A stretch of DNA of 64,000 nt, taken from Rhodanobacter sp. 7MK24. GTDB taxonomy: Bacteria > Pseudomonadota > Gammaproteobacteria > Xanthomonadales > Rhodanobacteraceae. Made by a program: the position numbers and the translations under genes. The stretch is taken from contig NZ_JACYXL010000003.1 in the NCBI RefSeq assembly GCF_014842995.1, positions 62,001-126,000 of the forward strand, written 5' to 3'. The notes beneath the pieces are model-generated. The model searched no databases. It saw only the letters and a list, made by a program, of their open reading frames with translations, and was not told the DNA's origin. Of the stretch, positions 25,338-35,227 are shown one piece after another (position 1 is the stretch's first letter; each line of letters starts with the position of its first letter).

Positions 25338-25958
25338 TCAGACCGGCCGATAGACCTGCAGCACCGCACCGAGCGGAAAGGCCTTCGAGCTGACCAGCCC
25401 AAGCGGCAGCGGCGCAGGCAAGTCGGAGAAGATCGGCCTGCCTTTGCCCAACGCGATCGGATGAACCATCAGGGCCAATTCGTCGACCAACTTGTGGGCG
25501 ATAAGGCTGCGCGCGAAGGCGGCTCCTCCGAGGGCGACGATCGGTTTGCCATCCTGGGCCTTCAGCCTGGCGACTTCCTGGGCAAGATCGCCGCTGGCCA
25601 CGTAGGCCTCGGTCCAGCTTTCAGCGCCGGGCTGAAGTTGCCTGGCATCGTCGACCTGGGCCCGGGCATCCCTGATTGCCTTGATCGCCGGCTCCAACAC
25701 CGCCGGGCCCTGTTTCGAAAAGACCGCCTTGGGGATCCGGTTCATCGCCGGCGCGAACACCAGGGTGGAAGTCGGCCAGAACGGAGCCATATCCCGGAAG
25801 GAATGGCTACCCATGATGATCAGTCCGGCCTTCCACAGGTTCTCCACCTTCCAGGCTATGGCCTCCTGGTCGCCGTTGAGCATCCATTGGACTTCGCCCT
25901 CGGGGCCGCTGACAAAACCGTCGAGCGACGTGGCCATGGTCAGGATCAACTTTCTCAT
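25338..25958 (-). CDS. DHFR/RibD-fold reductase, copy 2
   Basis: 206 residues of the same family: RKLILTMATSLDGFVSGPEGEVQWM, AGLIIMGSHSFRDMAPFWP, then DGKPIVALGGAAFARSLIAHKLVDELALMVHPIALGKGRPIFSDL. It is only distantly similar to the neighbour, so this is an old pair rather than a recent duplication. Cytosolic NADPH-dependent reductase is the best guess; substrate unknown. Confidence 0.87.
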   Translation of the reverse strand: MRKLILTMATSLDGFVSGPEGEVQWMLNGDQEAIAWKVENLWKAGLIIMGSHSFRDMAPFWPTSTLVFAPAMNRIPKAVFSKQGPAVLEPAIKAIRDARAQVDDARQLQPGAESWTEAYVASGDLAQEVARLKAQDGKPIVALGGAAFARSLIAHKLVDELALMVHPIALGKGRPIFSDLPAPLPLGLVSSKAFPLGAVLQVYRPV

Positions 25959-26421
25959 CGCTTGCTCCTAGCATCAGGGAATCCGGAACGGGCCAGATCA
26001 ATCGGCGGGCAAGCCAATTCGCCGGCCTTCATCATCCCGACGAACGACGGGATCCGAAATCGACATGACCGGAAAACCTTGGAACGCCTGACCGTGGCGA
26101 GCGTCCACATGCAATCGTCCCGATCCGGATCGCGGCTTCGGGCAGGGAAATGTCCTCGGAGCCTGCGCGCGATCTCCCGTGACCCGCCCCTGGAACGCTT
26201 GCGCGCAGGCGAAGGAAGAACGAGGGAGTGGACGTCCATACACGATTGAGTGATGACGCAGGCATGCAGACAAACTGATCTGGCCCTTTGGGCTGCGGTG
26301 TCATGGTCACCATGCGGCAACGCGCGGCTTGACCTGTCAGCCAGGCAGGCACTGCGCCACGCGCCACCACTGACAGCCACGATGAAGCGCGCGAGTCATC
26401 GGGATGATCGTGAGCAGGCTC
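25959..26421. other. Gene-free stretch
   Basis: 463 bases; the long minus-strand frame (25955-26380) is arginine/serine-rich and looks non-coding. It contains a small hairpin ATCCCG-acgaacga-CGGGAT at 26034-26053. The 16-base run TCATCCCGACGAACGA recurs near 62666. Confidence 0.5.
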
Positions 26422-26925
26422 TCAGGCCGGCCGCAGCGACGACCGCAGCGCCTGCGTGGCCGATGCAACCGTAACCGCCAGGTCGGCGCCAGCCTCCAGC
26501 ACGATGGCACGCTCGTCCGCCGCAGGTTCTTCCAATGTCGCCAGCTGGCTGTCGAGCAACGCAGGCGGCATGAAATGCCGGCGCCGTCCCATGCGGCGTG
26601 CGAGCTCGTCGCGCGGCACGCGCAGGTAGAGCAGGCGCAGCGCCGGATCGGCCTGGCGCAAATGGTCTCGATAGATACGACGCAGGGCCGAACAGGCCAC
26701 CACCACGCCCTGCCCGCGATGCACCGCGATCGCCGCGGCAATCGCCTCGAGCCAGGGTCGGCGATCCGCGTCGTCCAGCGGAATACCGGCGCTCATCTTG
26801 GCGATGTTCGCGGGCGGGTGCAGGTCGTCGCCTTCCACGAAGTCCACGCCGCAGGCGCGCGCCAGGGCAGCACCGACGTGACTCTTGCCGCTGCCGGAAA
26901 CACCCATCACGACGACGGTCGGCAT
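26422..26925 (-). CDS. gntK: Gluconokinase
   Basis: 167 residues, the normal size for the small thermoresistant-type gluconokinase: P-loop GVSGSGKS at residues 8-15, FVEGDDLHPPANIAKMSAGIPLDDADRRPWL (gluconate-binding region), VVACSALRRIYRDHLR, and LYLRVPRDELARRMGRRRHFMPPALLDSQLATLEEP. It phosphorylates gluconate to 6-phosphogluconate with ATP in the cytosol. ATG 26925 starts the conserved region. It lies 16 bases after the DUF3455 gene, probably in the same transcript. Confidence 0.94.
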   Translation of the reverse strand: MPTVVVMGVSGSGKSHVGAALARACGVDFVEGDDLHPPANIAKMSAGIPLDDADRRPWLEAIAAAIAVHRGQGVVVACSALRRIYRDHLRQADPALRLLYLRVPRDELARRMGRRRHFMPPALLDSQLATLEEPAADERAIVLEAGADLAVTVASATQALRSSLRPA

Positions 26926-26941
26926 TGCGGGCGTCAAGGAA

Positions 26942-27424
26942 TCACCCCCGGAAGAACAGATACACCGCGTTGTAGGGCACGCGCGCCTCGGCGCCCGCGT
27001 GACCCGCGTCGCAACCCGAAGCAGGCGCTGCGCCACCTTCGGTGTGCGCGCGCACGATGTATTGCACTGATGCCATCAGCCCGCTGCCCTTGTGCGATTT
27101 GGCCCGCAGCACCAGCCACGGTATGGCGCCGGCATCGGGCGAAGGCGAGGCGTTCAAGGATGCGCCCACCGCCGTGCTGCCGTCGTTGGCCTGCCAGCTC
27201 GGCCCGGCGAAGTGCCTGCCGATCACCTTCCCCTTGGCATCCGACAATGTGGCGTCAGGCGCCTTCAACGCCCATGCATAGGTGTTGCCGGAAACCTTGC
27301 ATGCATAGATCTGCACGCCCTTGCCGAACGCTTCGAAGGCGGCAGTCTTGGACAGCTCTTGGGCATGCGCTGAGCCGGCAAACGCCGCAGCGATCAAGGC
27401 GCAACACTTCAACGAATTCCGCAT
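26942..27424 (-). CDS. DUF3455-family secreted protein
   Basis: 160 residues: signal peptide MRNSLKCCALIAAAFAGSAHA, then a domain with GKGVQIYACK, YAWALKAPDATLSDAKGKVIGRHFAGPSWQANDGS, IPWLVLRAKSHKGSGLMASVQYI and GGAAPASGCDA, the DUF3455 pattern. Function is unknown; relatives are exported. It has a strong AAGGAG ribosome binding site and is followed closely by gntK. Confidence 0.85.
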   Translation of the reverse strand: MRNSLKCCALIAAAFAGSAHAQELSKTAAFEAFGKGVQIYACKVSGNTYAWALKAPDATLSDAKGKVIGRHFAGPSWQANDGSTAVGASLNASPSPDAGAIPWLVLRAKSHKGSGLMASVQYIVRAHTEGGAAPASGCDAGHAGAEARVPYNAVYLFFRG

Positions 27425-27586
27425 GACTGGTCTCCTTACGACCTAACGGTTTTCCATCGCACGCGCGAAGCGCGTCCGGCGACTGAACACGCCTTGGCAA
27501 ACGCCATTGAAGCACCAATCCGGCAAGCGCACTTCGCCCAGGCCCCGCGGGCTAGACTGGCTCCACCTCCTGCAAGGGCAGTGTCC

Positions 27587-27967
27587 ATGATCCCCTACTT
27601 CAGCGACCTCTCCGCCAACGAACGCACCTACCTGGCCTGGATCCGCACTGCAGTGTCGCTGATGGGCTTCGGTTTCCTGATCGAACGCTTCGACGTGTTC
27701 CTCGTCTACACGACCCGCGGCGCGGTGTTGAACAATGGCCTGCACATGCGCGCCTCCGAATGGCTGGGCCTGGGCATGATCCTGCTGGGCGCCGTGCTGA
27801 TCCTGCTGGCCACCCGCACCTTCTACCGCAACTGCCGGTTGATCCAGGCCGAAGCCGAAACCCCGTACCACGGCACCACGGTCGAACGTGGGCTGACGGC
27901 GCTGCTGGTCGCACTGGCGCTGTTTCTGGTGCTGTACGTGGGATACCAGCTCACCAGCCTGAACTAA
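27587..27967 (+). CDS. DUF202 (YidH-like) inner-membrane protein
   Basis: 126 residues with three membrane helices (MGFGFLIERFDVFLV, WLGLGMILLGAVLILLA, LTALLVALALFLVLYVGY). The DUF202 signature SANERTYLAWIRTAVSLMGFGF is near the N-terminus. Function is unknown in bacteria. ATG 27587 follows AAGGGCAG and begins the family domain; the in-frame region from 27494 is not conserved-looking. It is divergent from DUF3455. Confidence 0.87.
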   Translation: MIPYFSDLSANERTYLAWIRTAVSLMGFGFLIERFDVFLVYTTRGAVLNNGLHMRASEWLGLGMILLGAVLILLATRTFYRNCRLIQAEAETPYHGTTVERGLTALLVALALFLVLYVGYQLTSLN

Positions 27968-28567
27968 GCGCCTGCTTGCGGTCTCAACATTACCCTGCGC
28001 CGGAAACTGCGCAGCGCAGAGAACGCCCGTAGGGCGCACCCAAAGGGTGAGCGCAGCAAGTCACTCTGTAGCGATGACCGCCCATCCCGGGCATGCAGTC
28101 ACTGGACCCCAGCCTTCGCTGGGATGACGGGCGTGAGGACCCTCCGTTTCGTGTAGGCCCTCAGTTTCCAGATACGGCGCGATGCGGCCTCATGGCAGGT
28201 CGTGTCGCCGGGCGTTGATCCAATCCCTTCGACACAGCCTGCCCGTAGTCCCGGCGAATCCAACTAGCTCATTTCTCTTGGTTCCATTTCTGACTCCGAG
28301 CATTCAACCCGTCGCCTTTCGGGCCGGCTTCGCCGTTCGCCACCGCAGCTGCGGTGGCATGGGCCAGCAAAGAGAAGGAACTCGGGCGCCGGCAGGTGAC
28401 CGCAACCGCGTTGAAACTTGCGACAGTGAAATCAACGTCTCCCACAAGACGCAAGGTCGCGAGACAGGACATCGTGAGCCAGTTCCAACGACTGGACGCC
28501 CCAAGACCACAATGCACGACCGTGGTAGCTTCCCCCACGCGATCATGACCAAGAGGACACCACCCCC
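27968..28567. other. Gene-free stretch with dispersed hairpin repeat
   Basis: 600 bases without a credible gene. It contains CCCAGC-cttc-GCTGGG at 28108-28123 followed by ATGACGG, the common Xanthomonadales intergenic repeat type read as GGATCCCAGC-GCTGGGATGAC. The remainder shows nothing I can name. Confidence 0.55.
28108..28123. repeat. CCCAGC/GCTGGG hairpin repeat
   Basis: Six-base perfect arms around CTTC, flanked by GGAC and ATGACGG. The motif is of the kind scattered between genes in related genomes; only one copy is clear in this window. Confidence 0.45.
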
Positions 28568-30514
28568 ATGAAGACTGCCGCCCTGCGCCCGGCGCTCCTT
28601 CCGCTCGCCTGCCTGCTGTCAGCCGCCGCGTTCACGACACCCGCGACAGGCCAGGACTCGTCGAAAGTGACGCCCGACATGATCCAGACCGCGTCGGACA
28701 TCCCGGCCAGCTGGCAGACGCCGCAGGGCGGCTTCGACTACGTCAAGCGCGACGTGATGATCCCGATGCGCGACGGCGTGAAGCTGCACACGGTGATCGT
28801 GATCCCGAAGAACGCGCACGACCGGCCGATGCTGCTGGAGCGCACGCCGTACAACGCCAGCGGCTTCCTGGATGGCAACAGCCTGCACATGGCCGACGCC
28901 GTGTGGTCGGGCGACAAGGACTGGGCCAACGCCGGCTACATCCTGGTGTGGCAGGACGTGCGCGGCAAATACGGCTCGGAAGGCAAATACATCATGACGC
29001 GGCCGCCGATCGGGCCGCTCAACCCGACTACCACCGACGACACCACCGACGCGTGGGACACTGTCGACTGGCTGGTGAAGAACATCAAGGAGTCGGACGG
29101 CAAGGTCGGCATGATCGGTTCGTCCTACGACGGTTGGACCGTCGCCATGGCCCTGCTCCACCCGCATCCCGCACTCAAGGTCGCCGCGCCGGAAAGCCCG
29201 ATGGTCGACGGCTGGATGGGCGACGACTGGTACCACTACGGCGCCTTGCGCCAGATCAACCTCGACTACTTCACCGAACAGATGAGCGCCAAGGGTTCGG
29301 GAGAACCGGTGCCGCGCGAGAACAGCGACGACTACACCAACTTCCTCGCCGCCGGTTCGGCCGGCGACTACGCCGTCGCCAGCGGCTTCAAGCAGCTGCC
29401 GTGGTGGAACCGTTTCTCGGCCCACCCCGCCTACGACGCCTTCTGGCAGCTGCAGGCGCTGGACAAGCTGCTGCCCGCGCATCCCTCCGACGTACCCACG
29501 ATGTGGCTGCAGGGCCTGTGGGACCAGGAGGACATCTATGGCGCCGTGCATGCCTGGGAAGCGCTGGACAAGGCCGGCCACAGCGGCAACAACCACCTGG
29601 TGATGGGCCCGTGGTGGCACAGCCAGATCAACCGCGCGGGCTGGAACCTGGGGCCGCTCAAGTGGCCCGGCGACACCACCGCCCAGTTCCGCCAGCAGGT
29701 CATGATCCCGTGGTTCGACCACTACCTGCGCGGCACGCCGCTGGCCACGCCACTGCCCGAGGCGATGATCTACAACCCGGTCGAGAAGCGCTGGGACAGC
29801 TTCGCCCACTGGAAGCCCGCCAGCGCCCAGCAACTCACCCCGATCTACCTGCAGGCGAACATGGGGCTGGGCTTCGGACAGCCGGAAAGCGGCAGCGACA
29901 GCTACGTTTCCGACCCGGCCAAGCCCGTGCCCTACCTGCCCCGCCCGATCAAGGCCAACAACGAGGACCGCTGGCGCACCTGGCTGGTGCACGACCAGCG
30001 CTTCGCGGTGGACCGCGCCGACGTGCTCTCCTACACCACGCCCGTGCTGACCCAGACCGTGACCGTGCAGGGTGCGCCGATCGCCGACCTGTTCGCCAGC
30101 ACCACTGGCACCGACGGCGACTTCGTGGTCAAGCTGATCGACGTCTACCCGGGCACCGACGCCACCGACCCCGACATGAGCGGCTACGAGCTGCCGGTGT
30201 CGCTGGATATCTTCCGCGGCCGCTACCGCAAGAGCTTCGCGAACCCGGAGGCCATCCCGGCGAACACGGTGCAGGAATACAAGTTCCGCCTGCCTACCGT
30301 GAACTACGAGTTCAAGCCAGGCCACCGCATCATGGTGCAGATCCAGTCCAGCCTGTTCCCGCTGTACGACCGCAACCCGCAGACGTTCGTACCCAACATC
30401 CTGTTCGCCAAGCCGGATGACTACAGGAAAGCGACGGTGACCATCGAGCACGGCGCAGACGGGCGCAGCGCCGTGCTGTTGCCGGTGGTGGCTGACGGAT
30501 CGGCCGACCGCTGA
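28568..30514 (+). CDS. Alpha-amino-acid ester hydrolase / CocE-NonD family hydrolase
   Basis: 648 residues with a signal peptide ending near ATGQ. The alpha/beta-hydrolase domain has VWQDVRGKYGSEG and the nucleophile S186 in GSSYDG (G-x-S-Y-x-G), D319 in LWDQED and H351 in GPWWHSQ. It is followed by the X-Pro peptidase-type C-terminal jelly roll (SLDIFRGRYRKSF, PGHRIMVQIQSSLFPLYDRNPQ). This layout matches the alpha-amino-acid ester hydrolases of Xanthomonas and Acetobacter, which hydrolyse or transfer amino-acid esters and act on beta-lactam side chains. It is periplasmic by prediction and stands alone. Confidence 0.92.
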   Translation: MKTAALRPALLPLACLLSAAAFTTPATGQDSSKVTPDMIQTASDIPASWQTPQGGFDYVKRDVMIPMRDGVKLHTVIVIPKNAHDRPMLLERTPYNASGFLDGNSLHMADAVWSGDKDWANAGYILVWQDVRGKYGSEGKYIMTRPPIGPLNPTTTDDTTDAWDTVDWLVKNIKESDGKVGMIGSSYDGWTVAMALLHPHPALKVAAPESPMVDGWMGDDWYHYGALRQINLDYFTEQMSAKGSGEPVPRENSDDYTNFLAAGSAGDYAVASGFKQLPWWNRFSAHPAYDAFWQLQALDKLLPAHPSDVPTMWLQGLWDQEDIYGAVHAWEALDKAGHSGNNHLVMGPWWHSQINRAGWNLGPLKWPGDTTAQFRQQVMIPWFDHYLRGTPLATPLPEAMIYNPVEKRWDSFAHWKPASAQQLTPIYLQANMGLGFGQPESGSDSYVSDPAKPVPYLPRPIKANNEDRWRTWLVHDQRFAVDRADVLSYTTPVLTQTVTVQGAPIADLFASTTGTDGDFVVKLIDVYPGTDATDPDMSGYELPVSLDIFRGRYRKSFANPEAIPANTVQEYKFRLPTVNYEFKPGHRIMVQIQSSLFPLYDRNPQTFVPNILFAKPDDYRKATVTIEHGADGRSAVLLPVVADGSADR

Positions 30515-30761
30515 TCCGGATTTCGGCACGCGCACAAAAAGCACTGACTGTCACACAAGCCACGCCGTGACAGTGACGGACAGGCTCCGGGCGGCTGCAG
30601 CACCAGCTTCAGAAGCGGCCACCATGGTCGATACGCAGATGAGTGCATGGCCATATCCGCGGCGGACGGTGGAACCGACCGCCACGGACGTGGCTTGCGC
30701 GCTCACCGGCATGGGGCCGACATTGTCGGCAGACCGAGACCGCCTGGATACCGGGGTAACC

Positions 30762-33662
30762 GTGAAAGGTCGATTCGTGTGCTTCGCGTGGCTGTGCTGC
30801 GTTGCGCTCGTGGCGCCGCTCGCGGCTGCGCCCATGCCCGTCTCACCCACGCGCATCCGCGTGGTCGCCCCGGGAAGCTACTCGCCCTACCTGTTCCGCA
30901 ACACCGACGGCCAGGTGAGCGGCTACGTGGCGGATCGCTGGCGGCTGTTCGAGAAGCACACCGGCATCCACGTCGAACTCGACCTGATCGACTGGAACGC
31001 CGCCAAGCAGGACGTGCTGACCGGAAGCGCCGACGCGATCGACATGATCTACCACACCGACGCGCGCGAGGCCCAGTTCGACTTTTCCGCACCCTACGTC
31101 ACCCTGCCGCTGGGCATCTACGTAGGCTCGTCCGATACCACTCTGCATGACACGGCTTCGCTGCGCGGCCTCACGGTGAACGTGGGCCGCGGCAGCGCCT
31201 GCGCAAAGACGCTGGCCGGACTCGGCTTCGCCGACCTGCGGCAGTTCGATGAATACCAGGACGCGGTGACGGCGGCCATCCGCACGGAACCGCACATCTT
31301 CTGCATGGACGAATACCGCGCCTACTACTACCTCAGCAAGGTTGGAGCGCAAAGGCTCTTCAATCGTGCATTCGTGCTCGATACCGGCCATTTCCACGTG
31401 GCGGTGCGCAAGGGCAATACCGCGATGCTGCAAGTGATCGAACGCGGCATGGCCAGCATCACGCCTGCAGAGAACAGCGCACTGGACGAGCGCTGGCTGC
31501 AGAAGTCGCCGCCGCTGTCGCCCTACGGGCGCATTGCGGCCGTTGCGTTGGCTGTGGCGCTTACTCTCGGCATGTTGATGCTGGCGTGGATCTGGGCATT
31601 GCGGCGCAGCGTGGCCACGCGCACGCGCGAACTGCAGGCGGGCGAAGCCAAGCTGCGCGCGCTGTTCGACGCCAATCCCGACGCGATGTGGATGAAGGAC
31701 CTGCAAGGCGTCTACCGCGTGTGCAACGACCGCGTGTTCGAGCTGCTGCACATGGAACGCAAGGAACTGGTCGGCCACACCGATGTCGGGCTGTTCCCGC
31801 CGGCCAAGGCCGCCGAAGTGCGCGAGATGGACGCCCGCGCGATACGTCGCGGCACTCAGGACACCTACGTGCTGTCCACCGAGGGCGGCGATGGCGAGCG
31901 GCTGCAGCTCGAGGTCATCAACGTCCCGTTGTGCGACGCCGACGGCACCGCCTACGCCACGCTTGGCGTGGCACGCGACGTCACCGAACGCAAACGCGCG
32001 GAGGCCGAGTTGCGGCTCGCCGCGGTGGCCTTCGAGTCCCAGGACGCGTTGCTGGTGATGGACGTCGACCACATCATCCAGCGCATCAACCGCGCATTTA
32101 CCGCGCTCACCGGCCATGCCCCCGAAGCGCTGATCGGCCGACCGGTGAACCTGCTGCGCTCGCGCTATCACGACGCCGCGTTCTACGACCAGTTGTGGGC
32201 GCAGGTGGGGCATAGCGGCGCCTGGCACGGCGAGCTGTGGCTGCAAGCCGCGCAGGGCGAGCCCAAGGCCGCGCGCATGACGGTGTCGCATGTGATCGAT
32301 ACCGACGGCAACGTCAGCCATTACGTCTGCTCCATCGTCGACCTGACGCGCGAGCGCGAGGCGTACGCCAGCGTCGACCACATGACGTACTTCGATCCGC
32401 TGACCGACCTGCCCAACCGCTACTTCCTGCATGCCCGCCTGCAGCACCTGCTGGAGTCCGCCGGCAACGGCGGTGTGCTTTTGCTGGCCGACCTCGACCA
32501 TTTCAAGCGGATCAACGATCTGCGCGGCCATGCCGCCGGCGACCGCCTGCTAATCATGATTGCGCAGCGCCTGCGCCATGGACTGGACGAACACCGCGCA
32601 CTCAGCCGTTTCAGTGGCGGCACCTTCGCGCTGCTGGAAACCTGCGCGGACGGCGAGGCGATGTCGCCGGCGCGGGCCGCCGAATGCGCCGAGAACCTGC
32701 GCCAGGCCCTGCATGAGCCGTTCCTGCTCGACGGCACGCCGGTAGTGGTCACCCTCAGCATCGGCTGGACCGTGCTGGTGCCGCATCAAGGCACCTCCGA
32801 ATCGGTACTGAAAGAGGCCGAGCTGGCGATGTACCACGCCAAGGCAGCCGGCCGCGACCAGGTGTGCTGCTACGAACCGGCAATGCAGGATGAACTGGCG
32901 CAATACGAGGCGCTGGTCGTGGACCTGCGCCAGGCCGTCGCCGTCGGCGCGCTGGAGCTGCATTACCAGCCGCAGGTGAACCGGCTCGGCGACATCATGG
33001 GCGCCGAGGCGCTGCTGAGATGGACGCGCCCCGACGGCACCCGCATCGCGCCCGCCGTGTTCATTCCCATCGCCGAGGAAAACGGGCTGATCCTGCCCCT
33101 GGGAAGCTGGGTGCTGCGGCAAGCCTGCGCGCAACTGGTCGCCTGGGCGGGCGATACGCGCCGCGGCGGGCTGTCGCTCGCCGTCAACGTGAGCGCACGC
33201 CAGTTCGCCCAGGCCGATTTCGTGGACGACGTGCGCACCGCGCTGGCCATCACCGGCGCCGACCCCACGCGGCTCAAGCTGGAAGTCACCGAGACGGCGA
33301 TCCTGGACGACCTCGACGACTCCGCCGCCAAGCTTGCGCAGTTGCGCGCGCTGGGAATCCATGCCGCGCTGGACGACTTCGGCACCGGCTATTCCTCGCT
33401 GGCCTATCTGTCGCGCCTGCCGCTGGACCAGCTCAAGATCGACCAGTCCTTCGTGGCGCGCCTGCCGGCCGACCCCAACGATGCAATGGTGGCGCAGACC
33501 ATCATCGCAATGGGCCACGGACTGGGCATGGAAGTGATCGCCGAGGGCGTGGAAACGGATGCGCAGCGACAGTTCCTGCTGGCCCAGGGTTGCGATGCGT
33601 TCCAGGGCTTCCTGATCTCGCGGCCACTGCCGCTGGCCGCGTTCGAGGCATTGCTCGCCTAG
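30762..33662 (+). CDS. Periplasmic-sensor PAS-PAS-GGDEF(degenerate)-EAL protein, likely c-di-GMP phosphodiesterase
   Basis: 966 residues. Order: signal/membrane anchor (1-25), SBP_bac_3-type periplasmic sensor (about 30-245), transmembrane helix (258-280), PAS (about 299-410), PAS (about 417-530), GGDEF domain (about 540-700) and EAL domain (about 725-960). The GGDEF signature is replaced by SGGTF near 617, so cyclase activity should be lost. The EAL site is intact: EALLRW, NVSARQF, EVTETA, DDFGTGYSSL, LKIDQSFV, EGVET. It should hydrolyse c-di-GMP in response to a periplasmic ligand. The start is GTG 30762 after GGGG; a longer ATG at 30567 is unlikely. Confidence 0.9.
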   Translation: MKGRFVCFAWLCCVALVAPLAAAPMPVSPTRIRVVAPGSYSPYLFRNTDGQVSGYVADRWRLFEKHTGIHVELDLIDWNAAKQDVLTGSADAIDMIYHTDAREAQFDFSAPYVTLPLGIYVGSSDTTLHDTASLRGLTVNVGRGSACAKTLAGLGFADLRQFDEYQDAVTAAIRTEPHIFCMDEYRAYYYLSKVGAQRLFNRAFVLDTGHFHVAVRKGNTAMLQVIERGMASITPAENSALDERWLQKSPPLSPYGRIAAVALAVALTLGMLMLAWIWALRRSVATRTRELQAGEAKLRALFDANPDAMWMKDLQGVYRVCNDRVFELLHMERKELVGHTDVGLFPPAKAAEVREMDARAIRRGTQDTYVLSTEGGDGERLQLEVINVPLCDADGTAYATLGVARDVTERKRAEAELRLAAVAFESQDALLVMDVDHIIQRINRAFTALTGHAPEALIGRPVNLLRSRYHDAAFYDQLWAQVGHSGAWHGELWLQAAQGEPKAARMTVSHVIDTDGNVSHYVCSIVDLTREREAYASVDHMTYFDPLTDLPNRYFLHARLQHLLESAGNGGVLLLADLDHFKRINDLRGHAAGDRLLIMIAQRLRHGLDEHRALSRFSGGTFALLETCADGEAMSPARAAECAENLRQALHEPFLLDGTPVVVTLSIGWTVLVPHQGTSESVLKEAELAMYHAKAAGRDQVCCYEPAMQDELAQYEALVVDLRQAVAVGALELHYQPQVNRLGDIMGAEALLRWTRPDGTRIAPAVFIPIAEENGLILPLGSWVLRQACAQLVAWAGDTRRGGLSLAVNVSARQFAQADFVDDVRTALAITGADPTRLKLEVTETAILDDLDDSAAKLAQLRALGIHAALDDFGTGYSSLAYLSRLPLDQLKIDQSFVARLPADPNDAMVAQTIIAMGHGLGMEVIAEGVETDAQRQFLLAQGCDAFQGFLISRPLPLAAFEALLA

Positions 33663-33904
33663 GTGATGGGCGGCGAGCCCGCATCGCGCCGCATCCGGGA
33701 ACCGACGGGTTTCCAATTCGCCTCGACGAGGGCTGCGCGGATCGGGAACAGACTCTTGGCATTACCGATGGCTAAGGCGGAAGAAAAAGGACGTTCCTGT
33801 GGGCCAGGCTCCGAGGTGCTCCGCCGTCGGAAAGGAACCGGGGCATCATCGATCGGAGCGCCCGCCAAGGCTTAAGCGCTTCGTGCTCAGAAGGGACGCA
33901 TGGA

Positions 33905-34945
33905 TCAGCGCCCGGGCCTGCCCTTGCGCTGGCGCTTCACGGCGTACATCGCCACGTCGGCGCGAGCCAGCACGGCGTCGATGTCGGATTCGTGCCGCTC
34001 CGCCGTCACCACGCCGATGCTGGGACCGCCGTAGTCGAACTCCAGGCCGTCGTCCAGCACATAGTGGCCGCTGGTCGCTTCCCGCAGCCGCACGCCGACC
34101 GCGTCGGACACCTCCGCAGCCACGTCGCGACGCGCCGCGGACAGCACGACGAACTCGTCGCCGCCTACCCGCGCGACGAAATCGCCATCGCGCAGGGCAG
34201 CGTGCAAGCGCTTGCCGATGGCGATCAGGAAACGGTCGCCGGCATCGTGTCCATGGTTGTCGTTGATCGCCTTGAAGCCGTCGAGATCGATGAAAGCCAC
34301 CAGCAGCACCTCGTTGTCCGGCACGACCAGGAGTCGACGGCGCATCTCGTCCAGCAGTGCTCGACGATTGGGCAGCCGCGTGGTGGCATCGGTGTGTGCG
34401 GTCACCGCCAACGCATCGTTGGCCTGGCGCAGCGAACGAATCGTGCGCTCGCGATCGATCTGCTGCGCAATCAACCGGGAAAACATTTCCAGCACCTGTG
34501 ACGCGCCCGCGACCTGCGGCTTGCGCTCGTCGCTGGCCGCACACAACGTGCCGTACAACTTGCCGTCGTCGGTGTGCACCGGCGTGCTCACATAGGTGGC
34601 GATGCCCAGTTCGCGCGCCGCTCCGGAATCGCCCCAGCGCGTGCCCACGTCGTCGGCATACGGTTGCCGCTCGTCCAGCGCACGGCGGCACAGCGTGTCG
34701 CCCCACGGCACGACGAGGCCTTCGGCAATCTGCAGGCGTCGCGTATTGCGTGCATACAGCACATGCTGCAGACCCGCTTCGATGTCGATGCTGGTGAGGT
34801 AGGTGGACTCCAGCCCGGTCACCTTCTCCAGCAATTCCAGCAAGGGTCGCACCAGTTCTTCCAGCGTGCCGGCATGCGCCAGCGATTCGGCGATCTTGTC
34901 GATCGAATCGGGGGCGACGCCTGTTTCAGAAATCGAAATGCTCAC
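33905..34945 (-). CDS. GAF-GGDEF diguanylate cyclase
   Basis: 346 residues, soluble: an N-terminal GAF domain (about 15-165; TGLESTYLTSID, GTLCAASDERKP), a short coil, and a GGDEF domain with an intact RVGGDEFVVL active site. The inhibitory I-site RDGD sits exactly five residues upstream. It should make c-di-GMP from two GTP with product feedback. It is convergent with the phosphodiesterase gene 242 bases away, so opposing enzymes sit side by side. The GAF ligand is unknown. Confidence 0.93.
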   Translation of the reverse strand: MSISISETGVAPDSIDKIAESLAHAGTLEELVRPLLELLEKVTGLESTYLTSIDIEAGLQHVLYARNTRRLQIAEGLVVPWGDTLCRRALDERQPYADDVGTRWGDSGAARELGIATYVSTPVHTDDGKLYGTLCAASDERKPQVAGASQVLEMFSRLIAQQIDRERTIRSLRQANDALAVTAHTDATTRLPNRRALLDEMRRRLLVVPDNEVLLVAFIDLDGFKAINDNHGHDAGDRFLIAIGKRLHAALRDGDFVARVGGDEFVVLSAARRDVAAEVSDAVGVRLREATSGHYVLDDGLEFDYGGPSIGVVTAERHESDIDAVLARADVAMYAVKRQRKGRPGR

Positions 34946-35227
34946 AGCAGCCCCCCCTCATCGCGAAAGCGTCGCTTCACCACTCCTTACGGCTGCAGCC
35001 GCAAGGGAAAATCACGGCGCCATTGTGCCGGTATTCCCCGCTCCCGTCGTAGGAGCCCGATCAAGATTTTCGTGCCTGGAGCCACGTTCCTGGAGTTCCT
35101 GAACAGGTTCCCCGGCCCGTTGAGGGCCCACCCGCGGAATCCGCGCATCCTGGATGACTTCGACCACCAAACGCTATGCTCCACCGATACGGCGCTGGGG
35201 CGCCGATCATCAGGGGAGAGGGGCGCC

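Noticed and set aside
28619-30544. 641-codon frame antisense to the CocE-type hydrolase
   Set aside because: Shadow composition; the plus-strand catalytic triad is complete.
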